A stretch of 64,000 nucleotides of DNA from Geodermatophilus telluris (GTDB taxonomy: Bacteria; Actinomycetota; Actinomycetes; Mycobacteriales; Geodermatophilaceae): positions 806,001 to 870,000 of the forward strand of contig NZ_FMZF01000002.1 of assembly GCF_900102745.1 (NCBI RefSeq), in the 5' to 3' direction. The notes under the pieces were generated by a model. The model ran no database searches. It was not told the origin of the DNA and worked only from the letters and a program-made list of their open reading frames with translations. The position numbers and the translations under genes are program-made. Below are positions 25,095-34,508 of the stretch, in pieces (position 1 is the stretch's first letter; each line of letters opens with the position of its first letter).

Positions 25095-26270
25095 TCAGAA
25101 CGCGTAGCGGATGCGCAGCCAGGGGGCGTGGGCGGCGACGAGCGCCCGCAGCCGATCGACGCCGGCCCGCTTGACGTCGTTGCGGTAGCGCACGTTCCAC
25201 TGGCCGTTCTGGCTGCGCTTGGGCTGCTGCAGGTCCGGCCGCCACAGCAGGTCCTCGGCCTTCGGGTGCCAGCCGAGGTTGACCTGGTGCAGGTCCCGGT
25301 TGTGGGTCAGCAGGATCACCTCGGCGGCCGCCTGGGCCTTGGCGGCGGGGGAGAGGGTGTCGTCGAGCTGCCGCAGCAGCTGCGCCCAGTCGGCCTCCCA
25401 CCCCTCGCGCAGCACCACCGGCGAGAGGTTGAGGTGCACCTCGTAGCCGGCCTCGACGAAGTCGTCGACGGCGTCGATGCGCTCGGCGACCCGGCTGGTG
25501 CGCACGTCGACGACGCGGGAGTCGGCGTCGGGCATGAGCGAGAACCGGATGCGGGTGCGGCCCTGCGGGTCGAGGTCGAGCAGTTGCCGGTTGACGTACT
25601 TGGTCGCGAACGACGCCTTGGCCGTGGGCAGCCCGCGGAAGGTGGCGACGAGGTCGGCGACGTTGTCGCTGACCAGCGCGTCGACCGAGCAGTCGCTGTT
25701 CTCGCCGATGTCGTAGACCCAGCTGACGGGGTCGACCTGGTCGGGCTCGGCCTTGACGCCCTGCCGGGCGACGTGCCGGCGCAGGTACCCGGTGATCTGC
25801 TCGATGTTGGTGAACACCGTGATCGGGTTGGCGTAGCCCTTCTGCCGCGGTACATAACAATATGCGCAGGCCATCGCGCACCCGTTCGCCGTCGAGGGCG
25901 CGATCCAGTCGGCCGACCGGCCGTTCGCCCGGGCGGTCAGCGACTTCTTGACGCCGAGCACCAGCGTCTCGGTCTTCACCCGCACCCAGCGGTCGACGTT
26001 GCCCTCGTTGCCGTGCAGCTCCGGGATCTTCCAGTGCGAGGACACCTCGACCACCTCGGCGCCGGGGAAGCGGGCGAGCACCTCGCGGCCGCGGGCGGAG
26101 TCCAGGGCGGCCGGCTCGGCGTAGACGGTGCGGACGTCGAGCAGGCGGGTGGGGGAGGGGACCGGGGCGGGCGCAGTCGGGACGGCGGACGGCGGGGGTG
26201 CGGCTGCCACGCTGGGCACAGCGCTGCCCGGGACGCCCCGATTCCCGCCCCGACCTGCGGGAACGGTCAC
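25095..26270 (-). CDS. Spore-photoproduct-lyase-like radical SAM protein
   Basis: 391 residues. The iron-sulfur motif CAMACAYCYV gives Cys131, Cys135 and Cys138 (CxxxCxxC spacing as in SPL, not the common CxxxCxxC/CX3 surroundings of other radical SAM families). Conserved SPL-like blocks are SSHWKIPELHGNE, FATKYVNRQLL and LNLSPVVLREGWE. Classical SPL reverses spore photoproduct in UV-exposed DNA; the actinobacterial branch occurs in non-sporulators, so UV or desiccation repair is only an inference. The Ala/Pro-rich first 40 residues are poorly conserved; the true start may be a later GTG. Codons around the Cys motif are unusually AT-rich. Confidence 0.86.
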   Translation of the reverse strand: MTVPAGRGGNRGVPGSAVPSVAAAPPPSAVPTAPAPVPSPTRLLDVRTVYAEPAALDSARGREVLARFPGAEVVEVSSHWKIPELHGNEGNVDRWVRVKTETLVLGVKKSLTARANGRSADWIAPSTANGCAMACAYCYVPRQKGYANPITVFTNIEQITGYLRRHVARQGVKAEPDQVDPVSWVYDIGENSDCSVDALVSDNVADLVATFRGLPTAKASFATKYVNRQLLDLDPQGRTRIRFSLMPDADSRVVDVRTSRVAERIDAVDDFVEAGYEVHLNLSPVVLREGWEADWAQLLRQLDDTLSPAAKAQAAAEVILLTHNRDLHQVNLGWHPKAEDLLWRPDLQQPKRSQNGQWNVRYRNDVKRAGVDRLRALVAAHAPWLRIRYAF

Positions 26271-26279
26271 AGGGGGAGC

Positions 26280-27014
26280 TCAGGCGGAGCGCGGCGGGAC
26301 GACGTCCTCGATCTGCAGCCGGCCGCTCTCGAGGTCCTCGGCGAGCTCCTCCACCGAGCGCCCCGCGGCGTAGGCGGCGCTGCGCAGCAGGGTCAGCGCG
26401 GTGCCCGCGTCGGTGTCCAGCGCCAGCCCCGCCCGGCCGGCCGCCCGCAGCACCGACGCGCGGCGCACCGCCTCCGGGCCGTGCAGCCAGTCGGGCCCGC
26501 GCTCGGCCGGCCAGTCCGACCAGACGGCGGCCTCGGTGAGCGCGGCGGTGACCAGCTCGCCCACCGCGACGGCGGCGAAGACGTCGAGCGCGGGGACCGC
26601 CGTCTCGTCGGTGAAGTAGAGGTCCAGCGCGCCGGCGCCGGCGAGGTCCTCGCGCAGCGGCAGGGCCACCGCCGCCCGGAACGGCGTCTCGGCGGTGAGC
26701 AGCTCGGCGAAGGGCGGCCACCGGCGGTGCAGGTCGGCGTGGACGGCGAACACCGGCTGCCGGGTCCGCTGCGCCTCCAGGCACGGCCCGGTGCCTGTGG
26801 TGAACTGCAGCCGCTCGGCGCACGCGGCGTCCGGGCTGCTCGACCCCAGCGGGATCCGCCGTCCGGCGACGTCGACCACGGACAACCCGGCCCCGTCGAC
26901 ACCGAGGGTGGCGGCGCTGGCGCGGGCGAGCCGCTGGGGCAGCAGCTCCGCGCCGGCCGGGCCGCCCGCGGTCACGTCGTCGAGTGCCGCGGCGAACCGG
27001 GTCGCGATGGTCAT
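26280..27014 (-). CDS. GAF domain protein with ANTAR-like C-terminus
   Basis: 244 residues. A GAF-like sensor domain covers about 20-165 (motif TTGTGPCLEAQRTRQPVFA, then LPLREDLAGAGALDLYF). The tail, about 185-235, resembles an ANTAR RNA-binding domain (TALTLLRSAAYAAGRSVEEL) but lacks some consensus residues, so RNA binding is uncertain. ANTAR proteins act by antitermination. ATG 27014. Upstream on the same strand lie a membrane protein and a SpoIIE-type phosphatase that also carries a GAF-like N-terminal region, which suggests one signalling group. Confidence 0.8.
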   Translation of the reverse strand: MTIATRFAAALDDVTAGGPAGAELLPQRLARASAATLGVDGAGLSVVDVAGRRIPLGSSSPDAACAERLQFTTGTGPCLEAQRTRQPVFAVHADLHRRWPPFAELLTAETPFRAAVALPLREDLAGAGALDLYFTDETAVPALDVFAAVAVGELVTAALTEAAVWSDWPAERGPDWLHGPEAVRRASVLRAAGRAGLALDTDAGTALTLLRSAAYAAGRSVEELAEDLESGRLQIEDVVPPRSA

Positions 27015-27054
27015 GCCCCATGCTCCCCCGCGCTCGCGGAACAGGGGCGGCCGG

Positions 27055-28158
27055 TCAGGTGCTCCGGTCGGGGCGGTGCGTGTAGGCCGCCCCGCGGACC
27101 GCCTCGTCGGACTCCAGCCCCGCGCCCAGCGCGCCGCCGACGGTGGCCAGCGAGCTGGTCAGCCAGGCCAGCTCCAGGTAGTCGCCGAGGGCCGCGGGGT
27201 GCCCGAGACCCTCGGTGAACAGCGCGTCGGGGACGAGCAGCAGCGCCCCGCCGAGCGCCAGGGTGAACAGCGCCGCGTAGAGCGTGAGCACGCCGATGAC
27301 CACGGTGGCGACCGTGGCGAGGTTGAACAGCGCCACCTGCTTGCGCACGCGGCGCGAGCGGGTGCGCTCCCACAGCTGGGCGCCGACGACGAGCGTGACG
27401 CAGATGGCCACCACCGAGCCCAGGCCCACGACCGACAGCCGCAGCAGGCCGAAGCGGTCGGCCAGCCGCCAGATGTCGGCGGTGACCAGCGCGAACACCC
27501 CGGCGGCGATGGCCGCCGTCAGCGCGCGGGAGAGCTGGATGGTCAGCCGCCACGGCCGGTTGGCCCGCACCATGCCGACCAGCAGCCGCAGGTTGCCGGT
27601 GAGCACCCGGGCGGTGAACCGGACGCCCTCGGCCGACTCCGCGGGGTCGGTGGCGAGCTCCCGCACCCGCCGGCGCAGTGCCTCCGGGTCGCCGTCGCCG
27701 GTCTCGTCCTCGCCGAGCAGGGCGTGCACGAGGCCCAGCGACGTCTGCAGCGCCCGCCGCCGGCGGCCGACCGCGCCGACCGCGGGCAGCGAGAGCACCG
27801 CCACGCCGTGCACCGGGCTGGCGTGCGCCACCACGGTGCGGCGGTCGACGGTCAGCGGCAGGTCGGTGACGACGAGGGCCAGGTCCCACTCCTCGGCGAG
27901 GAGACGGTCGCGGGCCGCGGCGACGATCTCGGCGTCGTCGGCCGGCGGCTGCACCAGGCCGTCCTCGACCACGCGCACGTCCCAGACGACGTCGGGGTAC
28001 CGCTCCCGCAGCGCGCCGGTCACGTCGGTGGCGAGGTCGGCGGCCACCTCGGCGGCGGCCCCCGGTGCGGCGACCAGCCCGAGGACGACGTCGGGCGGTG
28101 CGGCGGAGGCCACGGCGGGCTCCCCGTCCGGCGCGGGAGCCCCTGCGGTCGCGGTCAC
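27055..28158 (-). CDS. Membrane protein of unknown function
   Basis: 367 residues. The soluble N-terminal half (about 20-130) has an alpha/beta look (DVVLGLVAAPGAAAEVAADL, then LALVVTDLPLTVDRR). About four hydrophobic segments follow at 210-340 (ALTAAIAAGVFALVTADIW, VVAICVTLVVGAQLWE, VATVVIGVLTLYAALFTLAL). No family recognised. GTG 28158 overlaps the SpoIIE-phosphatase stop by 4 bp, so the two are coupled, which points to a shared stress-signalling pathway at the membrane. Confidence 0.78.
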   Translation of the reverse strand: MTATAGAPAPDGEPAVASAAPPDVVLGLVAAPGAAAEVAADLATDVTGALRERYPDVVWDVRVVEDGLVQPPADDAEIVAAARDRLLAEEWDLALVVTDLPLTVDRRTVVAHASPVHGVAVLSLPAVGAVGRRRRALQTSLGLVHALLGEDETGDGDPEALRRRVRELATDPAESAEGVRFTARVLTGNLRLLVGMVRANRPWRLTIQLSRALTAAIAAGVFALVTADIWRLADRFGLLRLSVVGLGSVVAICVTLVVGAQLWERTRSRRVRKQVALFNLATVATVVIGVLTLYAALFTLALGGALLLVPDALFTEGLGHPAALGDYLELAWLTSSLATVGGALGAGLESDEAVRGAAYTHRPDRST

Positions 28159-29363
28159 GGTCGGAGCTGCCTCTCCCGGCCGGTGCGCCACTCGACCATC
28201 ACGATGCTGGCGTCGTCCTGCAGCCGGCCGGCCTGGTGGTCCATGACGCTGCCCATCAGCCGGCGCATGGTCTCCGGCGGCGGGTCGCCGGCCAGCTCGG
28301 CGCGCACGACGAGGTCGGCCAGCCGCTCCTCGCCGAAGAACGCGCCCTCCGGGGAGCGGGCCTCGACGACACCGTCGGTGTGGAGCAGCACCCGGTCGCC
28401 CCGGCGCAGCAGCAGCCGGCACGGCGCGGGCGGGCCCGCCAGCAGGCCGAGCGGGCGGGCCGGCGGGCACGCCGGCGGGCGGACGAGGGCGCCGTCGCGG
28501 ACCACCAGCGGGTCGGGGTGACCGCAGTTCACCCACTCCAGGACCCCGGTGTCGAGGTCGAGCCGGGCGATCACCGCGGTGGCGAAGCGGCTGCCGTCGA
28601 ACTGCCCGGCCACCACGGCGTCGACCGCGGCGGCCAGGCCGGGGAGGTCCGACCCGCCGCGCCGGGCGTGCCGGTAGGCGCCGACGGCCGCGGTGGCCAG
28701 CAGCGCCGCGGGCAGGCCGTGGCCCACGGCGTCGAGCACCGCCAGGTCCACCAGCGACCCGTTGACGGCGTAGTCGAAGGTGTCGCCGCCGATCTCGTAC
28801 GTCGGCTCGAGCGCGCCGGTGATGACGACGCGGTCGCCGGCGAAGGTGAGCGGCGGCAGCAGCTCCCACTGGATCTCGGCCGCCAGGGAGAGCTCCCGCC
28901 GCCGCCGCAGCCGGGCGAAGACGTCGCTGTAGGCGTCGCGGGTGACCACCAGCTCGGCGACCAGCGAGGCGAACGACCGCGCGTCGTCCTCCAGCCGCGG
29001 TGTCGGCTGCCCGGCGAGGACGAGCTCCAGCACGCCGATCCGCTCGGCGCCGTCGAGCAGCGGCAGCCACAGCGTCGCCGGGCCGCCGGTCGCCGGGACG
29101 AGCACCGGCTCCACCCGGCGGAAGCAGCGCCCGGCCACGGTGCCGTCGACGACCAGCACTCGCCGGGCCGGCACCCCGAGGCCGGGCACCGGGACCAGCT
29201 CGTGCTGCGCGTAGTCGGCCAGCCAGACGACGGCGTCGCGGACGCCCAGGCGGCGGGCCTGCGCCGCGACGGCCTCGCCGACGCCGTCGGCGGGGAGGTG
29301 GTGCGAGGCGCGGATCAGCGCCCGCAGCGGGTCCTCCTCGGACGGGATCGGTTCGGTGGCCAC
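28155..29363 (-). CDS. GAF-SpoIIE (PP2C-type) serine phosphatase
   Basis: 402 residues. A GAF-like sensor lies at about 20-170. It is followed by a short coiled linker ([20 protein letters not shown], the typical RsbU/SpoIIE entry) and a PP2C-like phosphatase at about 190-395, with metal motifs GGDTFDYA and [14 protein letters not shown] and the C-terminal [10 protein letters not shown]. These enzymes dephosphorylate anti-anti-sigma factors. No STAS or anti-sigma kinase gene is adjacent, so the partner is elsewhere. GTG 29363 follows GGGAGG by 10 nt. First gene of the unit with the downstream membrane protein. Confidence 0.9.
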   Translation of the reverse strand: MATEPIPSEEDPLRALIRASHHLPADGVGEAVAAQARRLGVRDAVVWLADYAQHELVPVPGLGVPARRVLVVDGTVAGRCFRRVEPVLVPATGGPATLWLPLLDGAERIGVLELVLAGQPTPRLEDDARSFASLVAELVVTRDAYSDVFARLRRRRELSLAAEIQWELLPPLTFAGDRVVITGALEPTYEIGGDTFDYAVNGSLVDLAVLDAVGHGLPAALLATAAVGAYRHARRGGSDLPGLAAAVDAVVAGQFDGSRFATAVIARLDLDTGVLEWVNCGHPDPLVVRDGALVRPPACPPARPLGLLAGPPAPCRLLLRRGDRVLLHTDGVVEARSPEGAFFGEERLADLVVRAELAGDPPPETMRRLMGSVMDHQAGRLQDDASIVMVEWRTGRERQLRP

Positions 29364-29397
29364 GACGGGAGAGCCTCCCACCCGGCCCCGGGTGCGG

Positions 29398-30570
29398 TCA
29401 GCCGCGGGCCTCGAGCACCGCCGAGTACACCTGCACCGTCTGCTGGGCGATCGCCGGCCAGCCGAACTCCGACAGCACCCGCTCCCGCCCGGCGGCGCCC
29501 ATCGCCGCGGCCCGCGCCGGGTCGTGCAGCAGCTCGGTGGTCCGCGCGGCGAGGCCGGCCTCGAACGCGGCGACGTCGTCGGGGTCGTAGGGGACCAGCA
29601 GGCCGGTGACGCCGTCGGCGACGACCTCGGGGATCCCGCCGACGGCACTGGCGACCACCGCCGTGCCGCACGCCGCCGCTTCGAGGTTGACGATGCCGAG
29701 CGGCTCGTAGACCGAGGGGACGACGAACACCGTCGCGCCGGTGATCAGCGGCACGAGCTGCTCGCGCGGCAGCATCGCCTCGATCCAGACCACGCCCGGC
29801 CGGCGGGCCTGCAGCTCGGCCACCGCGTCGGCGACCTGCTGCCGCTCGGCCGGGGTGTCGGCGGCCCCGGCGCACAGCACCAGCCCGGCGTCGGCGGGCA
29901 GCTGCTCGGCCGCCCGCAGCAGGTGGACGACGCCCTTCTGCCGGGTGATCCGCCCGACGAACAGCGCGTACGGGCGGTCGGGGTCCACCCCGAGGGAGCG
30001 GACGACGTCGGGCGCGGGCGTGGGCCGGTAGGCCTCGGCGTCCACGCCGTTGCCGACCACCCGCACCCGGGCGGGGTCGAGGTCGGGGTAGGCGTCGAGC
30101 ACGTCGGCGCGCATGCCGTGACTGACCGCGATGACCGCGTCCGCGGCGAGGTAGGCGGTGCGCTCCACCCACGAGGACAGCCGGTAGCCGCCGCCGAGCT
30201 GGTCGGCCTTCCACGGCCGCCGCGGCTCCAGCGAGTGGGCCGTCACCACGTGCGGGACGCCGTGCACCAGCCCGGCGAGCAGGCCGGCGCCGTTGGCGTA
30301 CCAGGTGTGGCTGTGCACCAGGTCGACCCCGGAGAGGGCCGCGGCCATCTCCACGTCGGTGCCCAGCGCCTGCAGCGCGCCGTTGGCCGCGGCCAGGCCC
30401 GGGGGCACCGCCCAGGCGGTCGCGTCGGGGCGCGGGGCGCCGAAGCAGTGCACGTCGAGGTCCGGCCCCGCGGGCAGCGACCGCAGCGCCGCGACGAGGT
30501 GCTCGACGTGCACGCCGGCGCCGCCGTAGACGTCCGGGGGCCACTCGCGGGTCACGATCCCGATGCGCAC
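29398..30570 (-). CDS. glgA: Glycogen synthase / alpha-maltose-1-phosphate synthase (GT4)
   Basis: 390-residue GT4 retaining glycosyltransferase of the actinobacterial GlgA/GlgM group, which uses ADP-glucose from GlgC to make maltose-1-phosphate or extend alpha-glucan. Motifs: [11 protein letters not shown] near the N-terminus, [21 protein letters not shown] for the nucleotide domain, and the catalytic E-x7-E block [22 protein letters not shown] 30570 is leaderless after TAGGGT. Divergent from glgC across 72 bp, an arrangement also recalled in mycobacteria (Rv1212c/Rv1213). Confidence 0.95.
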   Translation of the reverse strand: MRIGIVTREWPPDVYGGAGVHVEHLVAALRSLPAGPDLDVHCFGAPRPDATAWAVPPGLAAANGALQALGTDVEMAAALSGVDLVHSHTWYANGAGLLAGLVHGVPHVVTAHSLEPRRPWKADQLGGGYRLSSWVERTAYLAADAVIAVSHGMRADVLDAYPDLDPARVRVVGNGVDAEAYRPTPAPDVVRSLGVDPDRPYALFVGRITRQKGVVHLLRAAEQLPADAGLVLCAGAADTPAERQQVADAVAELQARRPGVVWIEAMLPREQLVPLITGATVFVVPSVYEPLGIVNLEAAACGTAVVASAVGGIPEVVADGVTGLLVPYDPDDVAAFEAGLAARTTELLHDPARAAAMGAAGRERVLSEFGWPAIAQQTVQVYSAVLEARG

Positions 30571-30642
30571 GAGATCACCCTAGGGGCCCCGGCCGAGGTG
30601 GGTGAGGTCACGCGGGGCGTCGACAACGGCTACGTTCCCCTC
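30571..30642. promoter_or_regulatory. Divergent leaderless promoters of glgA and glgC
   Basis: Minus strand TAGGGT (30582-30577), 6 nt to the glgA GTG. Plus strand TACGTT (30631-30636), 6 nt to the glgC ATG. Neither gene has a Shine-Dalgarno. The whole shared control region is 72 bp, so a single bound regulator could act on both genes. Confidence 0.65.
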
Positions 30643-31863
30643 ATGCGCGGCGGTCCACGGGTGCTCGGCATCGTCCTTGCTGGTGGCGAGGGCAAGCGAC
30701 TCGCTCCCCTGACCCAGGACAGGGCGAAGCCGGCGGTGCCCTTCGGCGGCAACTACCGGCTCATCGACTTCGTGCTGTCCAACCTGGTCAACGCCGAGAT
30801 CCGGCAGATCGCGGTCCTGACGCAGTACAAGAGCCACAGCCTCGACCGGCACATCACCACGACGTGGCGGATGTCGAACCTGCTCGGCAACTACGTCACC
30901 CCGGTGCCGGCCCAGCAGCGGCTCGGCCCGCGCTGGTACACCGGCAGCGCCGACGCCATCCTGCAGAGCCTCAACCTCATCTACGACGCGCGGCCCGACA
31001 TCGTCGTCGTCTTCGGCGCCGACCACGTCTACCGGATGGACCCGGGCCAGATGATCGACCAGCACCTGCAGACCGGTGCCGGGGTGACCATCGCCGGGCT
31101 GCGCGTGCCGCGCCACGAGGCGACCGGGTTCGGCGTCATCGACGCGGACGCCGACGGGAAGGTGCGCGGCTTCCTGGAGAAGCCCGCCGACCCGCCCGGG
31201 CTGCCGGACTCGCCCGAGGAGAGCTTCGCCTCGATGGGCAACTACGTGTTCACCACCGACGCCCTGCTCGAGGCCCTGCGCACGGACGCCGAGGACGAGC
31301 AGTCCGCGCACGACATGGGCGGGTCGATCATGCCGATGCTCGCCTCGGCCGGCGACGCCTGGGTCTACGACTTCTCGACCAACATCGTCCCCGGCGCCAC
31401 CGAGCGCGACCACGGCTACTGGCGCGACGTGGGGACGATCGACTCCTACTTCGACGCGCACATGGACCTGGTGTCGGTCACCCCGATCTTCAACCTCTAC
31501 AACGACCGCTGGCCGATCCTGACCCTGCCGCCGCAGCAGCCGCCGGCGAAGTTCGTGCTGGGCGGCCGGGCCGAGGAGTCGATGGTCAGCGCCGGCGCCA
31601 TCATCGGCGGCGGCTCGGTGCACAACTCGGTCGTCTCCCCCGGCGTGCGGGTCGACCGCGGTGCGCGGGTCGAGGACAGCGTGCTCATGGACGGCGTGCA
31701 GATCGGCGAGGGCGCCTACGTGCGCCGCGCGATCCTGGACAAGAACGTCGTCGTCCCGCCGTGGGCGCGCATCGGCGTCGACACCGGGGCGGACCGCGAG
31801 CACTACCACGTCAGCGCCGGCGGGGTCGCCGTCCTCGGCAAGGGCGTCCGCGCGATTGTCTGA
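30643..31863 (+). CDS. glgC: Glucose-1-phosphate adenylyltransferase (GlgC)
   Basis: 406-residue ADP-glucose pyrophosphorylase, first committed step to glycogen and related glucans. The nucleotidyltransferase domain (1-290) has [20 protein letters not shown], then [10 protein letters not shown] with the catalytic Asp, and [10 protein letters not shown]. The C-terminal left-handed beta-helix (about 300-400) carries hexapeptides ([19 protein letters not shown]). ATG 30643 leaderless after TACGTT. It feeds the divergent glgA. The stop overlaps or abuts the RNA-ligase-like gene. Confidence 0.97.
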   Translation: MRGGPRVLGIVLAGGEGKRLAPLTQDRAKPAVPFGGNYRLIDFVLSNLVNAEIRQIAVLTQYKSHSLDRHITTTWRMSNLLGNYVTPVPAQQRLGPRWYTGSADAILQSLNLIYDARPDIVVVFGADHVYRMDPGQMIDQHLQTGAGVTIAGLRVPRHEATGFGVIDADADGKVRGFLEKPADPPGLPDSPEESFASMGNYVFTTDALLEALRTDAEDEQSAHDMGGSIMPMLASAGDAWVYDFSTNIVPGATERDHGYWRDVGTIDSYFDAHMDLVSVTPIFNLYNDRWPILTLPPQQPPAKFVLGGRAEESMVSAGAIIGGGSVHNSVVSPGVRVDRGARVEDSVLMDGVQIGEGAYVRRAILDKNVVVPPWARIGVDTGADREHYHVSAGGVAVLGKGVRAIV

Positions 31864-32416
31864 ACGGCCCCGTCCGGAGGCTCGCCCCGAGCTCACGAGG
31901 GGTGAGCGGGACGGGGTCCTCCCCCCACTCGTCGCGACGCTCCTGCTGGGCGACGAGGCGCAGGCGCGCTTCGACCGGCTGCGGGCCGAGCACTTCCCGG
32001 CCGACCGCAACCACCTGGCCGCGCACGTCACCCTGTTCCACGCGCTGCCGGGGGAGGAGCGGGCCGCCGTCGACGCCGCGCTGGCCGCCGCCGCAGCGCG
32101 ACCGCCGTTCGACGTCGCGGTGACCGGCCTGCAGCTGCTCGGCCGCGGCGTCGCCTACCGGCTGGCCGCCCCGGAGCTCGCCGCGCTGCACGCGGGCCTG
32201 GCCGCGGAGTTCGACCCGTGGCTCACCCGCCAGGACCGCCAGCGGCTGTCGGCGCACGTCACGGTGCAGAACAAGGTGCCGCCGGAGCGGGCCCGGGCGC
32301 TGCGCGACCGGCTGGAGGCGGAGTTCGTCCCGCACGCGGTCCCCGCCCGCGGGCTGGGGCTGTGGCGCTACCTGGGCGGCCCCTGGGAGCCGCTGGCCGA
32401 GCACCTCTTCGGCTAA
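31856..32416 (+). CDS. 2'-5' RNA ligase-family (2H phosphoesterase) protein
   Basis: About 186 residues. Two HxTx motifs characteristic of 2H phosphoesterases are present: [11 protein letters not shown] and [11 protein letters not shown]. The family includes LigT/ThpR cyclic phosphodiesterases acting on 2',3'-cyclic RNA ends. No ATG or GTG lies near the expected N-terminus. A TTG at 31856, inside the end of glgC, is the most plausible start. The 3' end overlaps the convergent methyltransferase by 4 bp. Substrate unknown. Confidence 0.8.
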   Translation: MSERPRPEARPELTRGERDGVLPPLVATLLLGDEAQARFDRLRAEHFPADRNHLAAHVTLFHALPGEERAAVDAALAAAAARPPFDVAVTGLQLLGRGVAYRLAAPELAALHAGLAAEFDPWLTRQDRQRLSAHVTVQNKVPPERARALRDRLEAEFVPHAVPARGLGLWRYLGGPWEPLAEHLFG

Positions 32417-33066
32417 CCCCGACGGGTGGCCACCAGGAGGCCGGCGCCGATCGGCAGGACGGCGGAGGTGAGCTCCTCGTCCTCGCGCACGGTGCGGGCC
32501 AGCTCCCGCCACGCGACGGTGTCGGGGTCGCGGGCCGCGCGGTCGCCGATCCGGTCGCCGGCGAGCAGGCCGTGGCAGGTGAGCGTGCCGCCGGCGCGGA
32601 CGAGCCCGACCAGCGCGGCCACGTGCGCGGCGTACTCCGTCGGCGGGCCGGCGCAGGCCACCAGGTCGTAGGCGCCGGGGGACAGCCGCGGCAGCACCTC
32701 GGCCGCGGTGCCGAAGATCAGCCGGGTGCGCCCCGCCGGGACGCCGGCGTCGGCCAGCGACTGGCGGGCGGCGCGCAGCTGGGCGGGGTCGGTGTCCAGC
32801 ACGGTGAGGACGCCGTCGCTGCGCATGCCCCGCAGCAGCCAGAGCCCGGCCACCCCACCGCCGCTGCCGATGGACACCACCGCGCGGGCGCCGGCCCCCG
32901 CCGCGAGGACGGCGAGCGTCGCACCGACCGCGGGCTCCACCGGGTCCGCGCCGCCGAGCGCGGCGGCCCGGCTGCGGGCGGCGGACAGCACCGGGTCCTC
33001 GGCGGCGTAGCGGTCGGCCCACGCGGCGCCGGGGTCGCCCGAGCGCGGTCCCCCGGCGATCGTCAC
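32413..33066 (-). CDS. O-methyltransferase (Rv1220c-like)
   Basis: 217-residue class I SAM-dependent methyltransferase of the caffeoyl-CoA/catechol OMT type. SAM-binding motif VVSIGSGGGVAGLWLLRGM, then acidic loop VLDTDPAQLRAAR, and YDLVACAGPP after the fifth strand. Position next to and divergent from sigE matches the mycobacterial gene. GTG 33066 leaderless after TAACCT. Metal ligands typical of the family (Asp-Asp-Asn) are not all obvious, and the substrate is unknown. Confidence 0.85.
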   Translation of the reverse strand: MTIAGGPRSGDPGAAWADRYAAEDPVLSAARSRAAALGGADPVEPAVGATLAVLAAGAGARAVVSIGSGGGVAGLWLLRGMRSDGVLTVLDTDPAQLRAARQSLADAGVPAGRTRLIFGTAAEVLPRLSPGAYDLVACAGPPTEYAAHVAALVGLVRAGGTLTCHGLLAGDRIGDRAARDPDTVAWRELARTVREDEELTSAVLPIGAGLLVATRRG

Positions 33067-33072
33067 CGGGCG

Positions 33073-33078
33073 AGGTTA
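33073..33078 (-). promoter_or_regulatory. Leaderless -10 box of the O-methyltransferase gene
   Basis: Minus-strand TAACCT (33078-33073), 6 nt before the GTG at 33066; no ribosome site. Confidence 0.55.
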
Positions 33079-33140
33079 CCGACCGTGACGGTCCCGGGCG
33101 GGGACCCGAGCCTGGCAGTGACCTGTGAACGCCGGCACCG

Positions 33141-33168
33141 GGGAACACCGGGCACCTCGTCGTCCGTT
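33141..33168 (+). promoter_or_regulatory. ECF-type (SigE/SigH-like) promoter upstream of sigE
   Basis: GGGAAC (33141-33146), 18-nt gap, CGTT (33165-33168), matching the GGAAC/GTT consensus of actinobacterial envelope- and redox-stress ECF sigma factors. Transcription would start about 7-9 nt later, at the GTG of 33177, which opens the longer sigE frame. Suggests autoregulation or SigH-type control. Confidence 0.55.
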
Positions 33169-33176
33169 GACGCGGT

Positions 33177-33854
33177 GTGACACCCCAGCGTGCCGCCGTC
33201 TCCCCTGCCACTGCTCCGGGGGAGGTCGGGAGCGTGCGCGTCCGCGATACTGGGGACGTGCCCGAGGCCACCGTCCCCCCGTCCGCCGACGACCAGCCCG
33301 CCGCGGGCGCCGGTGAGGTGTGGGTCGCCCCGACGTGGGAGCAGGTCGTCCGCGACCACTCCGCCCGCGTCTACCGCCTCGCCTACCGCCTCTCCGGCAA
33401 CGCCCAGGACGCCGAGGACCTCACCCAGGAGACCTTCGTCCGGGTGTTCCGCTCGCTGGCCGACTTCTCCCCGGGCACCTTCGAGGGCTGGCTGCACCGG
33501 ATCACCACCAACCTCTTCCTCGACATGGTCCGCCGCCGGCAGCGGATCCGGTTCGACGCGCTCCCCGAGGACACCGAGCGGCTGCCGGGCACCGCGCCGA
33601 GCCCCGAGCAGGTGTACGCCGACACCCACCTCGACCCGCAGGTGCAGGCGGCGCTCGACGCGCTGTCGCCGGAGTTCCGCGTGGCCGTCGTCCTCTGCGA
33701 CATCGAGGGCCTGACCTACGAGGAGATCGCGGCGACCCTCGGCATCAAGCTCGGCACCGTCCGCAGCCGCATCCACCGCGGCCGCGTGCAGCTGCGCCAG
33801 GCCCTCGCCCACCTCGCCCCGCGCGGGGCCGCGGCACCGGGGGCCGGTGCATGA
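33177..33854 (+). CDS. sigE: ECF RNA polymerase sigma factor SigE
   Basis: Extracytoplasmic-function sigma factor for envelope stress. From GTG 33177 it has 225 residues; from GTG 33258, 198. Region 2 is [20 protein letters not shown] with FVRVFRSL; region 4 is [20 protein letters not shown] followed by the [21 protein letters not shown]. Two promoter-like elements match the two starts: an ECF-type site before 33177 and GATACT (33246-33251), 6 nt before 33258. Downstream rseA overlaps by ATGA, giving a sigma/anti-sigma operon followed by htrA and tatB. Start uncertain, identity firm. Confidence 0.95.
   Translation: MTPQRAAVSPATAPGEVGSVRVRDTGDVPEATVPPSADDQPAAGAGEVWVAPTWEQVVRDHSARVYRLAYRLSGNAQDAEDLTQETFVRVFRSLADFSPGTFEGWLHRITTNLFLDMVRRRQRIRFDALPEDTERLPGTAPSPEQVYADTHLDPQVQAALDALSPEFRVAVVLCDIEGLTYEEIAATLGIKLGTVRSRIHRGRVQLRQALAHLAPRGAAAPGAGA
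33246..33257 (+). promoter_or_regulatory. Second sigE promoter (leaderless, housekeeping type)
   Basis: GATACT (33246-33251) lies 6 nt before the GTG at 33258, the start of the shorter SigE form. No clear -35. Confidence 0.5.
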
Positions 33855-34438
33855 GCCTGCCGGAGAGCCACCTGGCGCAGGAGGCCATCGCCGCGCTGGT
33901 CGACGGCGAGCTGGCCAGCGGCCCGGCCGCGCGCGCCGCCCGGCACCTCGCCGGCTGCTGGGAGTGCCGGATGGCGGTGCAGGCCCAGCGGGAGGCCAAG
34001 GACGCGCTGCACGCCGCGGCCGACGTCGCCGTCCCCGGCGACCTGCTCTCGCGGCTGTGCGCCATCCCCTTCACCGCCGACGTGCCCGGTGGCGGCGGGC
34101 TGGGCTCGGTCACCGCCGGCCCCGGCCAGCTGATCGTCACCGGCTCCTCCGGGCGGTGGACCGTCTCCCTCGACGACCCGCCGCAGCGCTCGGCCGCGCC
34201 GCACCAGGCCCGCTGGCTGCGCCGCGGGGTCGCCGGCACCCTGGCCGGCCTGGGCCTCGGGGTCGCCGTCCTGGCGGTCAACCTGCCCGACGCGGGCACC
34301 GCCGGGACCGGCTCGCCGCCGGCGTCGGTGGCCGGCCCGTCCGCGCCCGAGGAGCGCACCGAGGTCGTCCCGCCGGTGGTCCGCACGCTCACCGGCCCGT
34401 CGTCGACCGACGCCACCGCGCAGGGCGGCACGCCCTGA
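33851..34438 (+). CDS. rseA: Anti-sigma-E factor RseA (zinc-containing)
   Basis: 195-residue membrane-anchored anti-sigma factor. The N-terminal ZAS motif [12 protein letters not shown] (HxxxCxxC) is typical of anti-sigma factors for redox/envelope ECF sigmas and in mycobacteria releases SigE upon oxidation or proteolysis. A transmembrane helix at about 125-148 ([20 protein letters not shown]) is followed by a Pro/Thr-rich outer tail. ATG 33851 overlaps sigE by ATGA, so both are made together. The following htrA may take part in its regulated proteolysis, as proposed in mycobacteria. Confidence 0.92.
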   Translation: MSLPESHLAQEAIAALVDGELASGPAARAARHLAGCWECRMAVQAQREAKDALHAAADVAVPGDLLSRLCAIPFTADVPGGGGLGSVTAGPGQLIVTGSSGRWTVSLDDPPQRSAAPHQARWLRRGVAGTLAGLGLGVAVLAVNLPDAGTAGTGSPPASVAGPSAPEERTEVVPPVVRTLTGPSSTDATAQGGTP

Positions 34439-34508
34439 CCGGTGGCCCGGGCGGCCGCCGCCCGGCGCGCTGCCGCACCCCGTCCGGTCCGGGGAGGACC
34501 CTGTACCC

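Noticed and set aside
25095-26270. SPL-like gene as evidence for an endospore former
   Set aside because: Actinobacterial SPL-like proteins occur in non-sporulators and the rest of the window is clearly high-GC actinobacterial.
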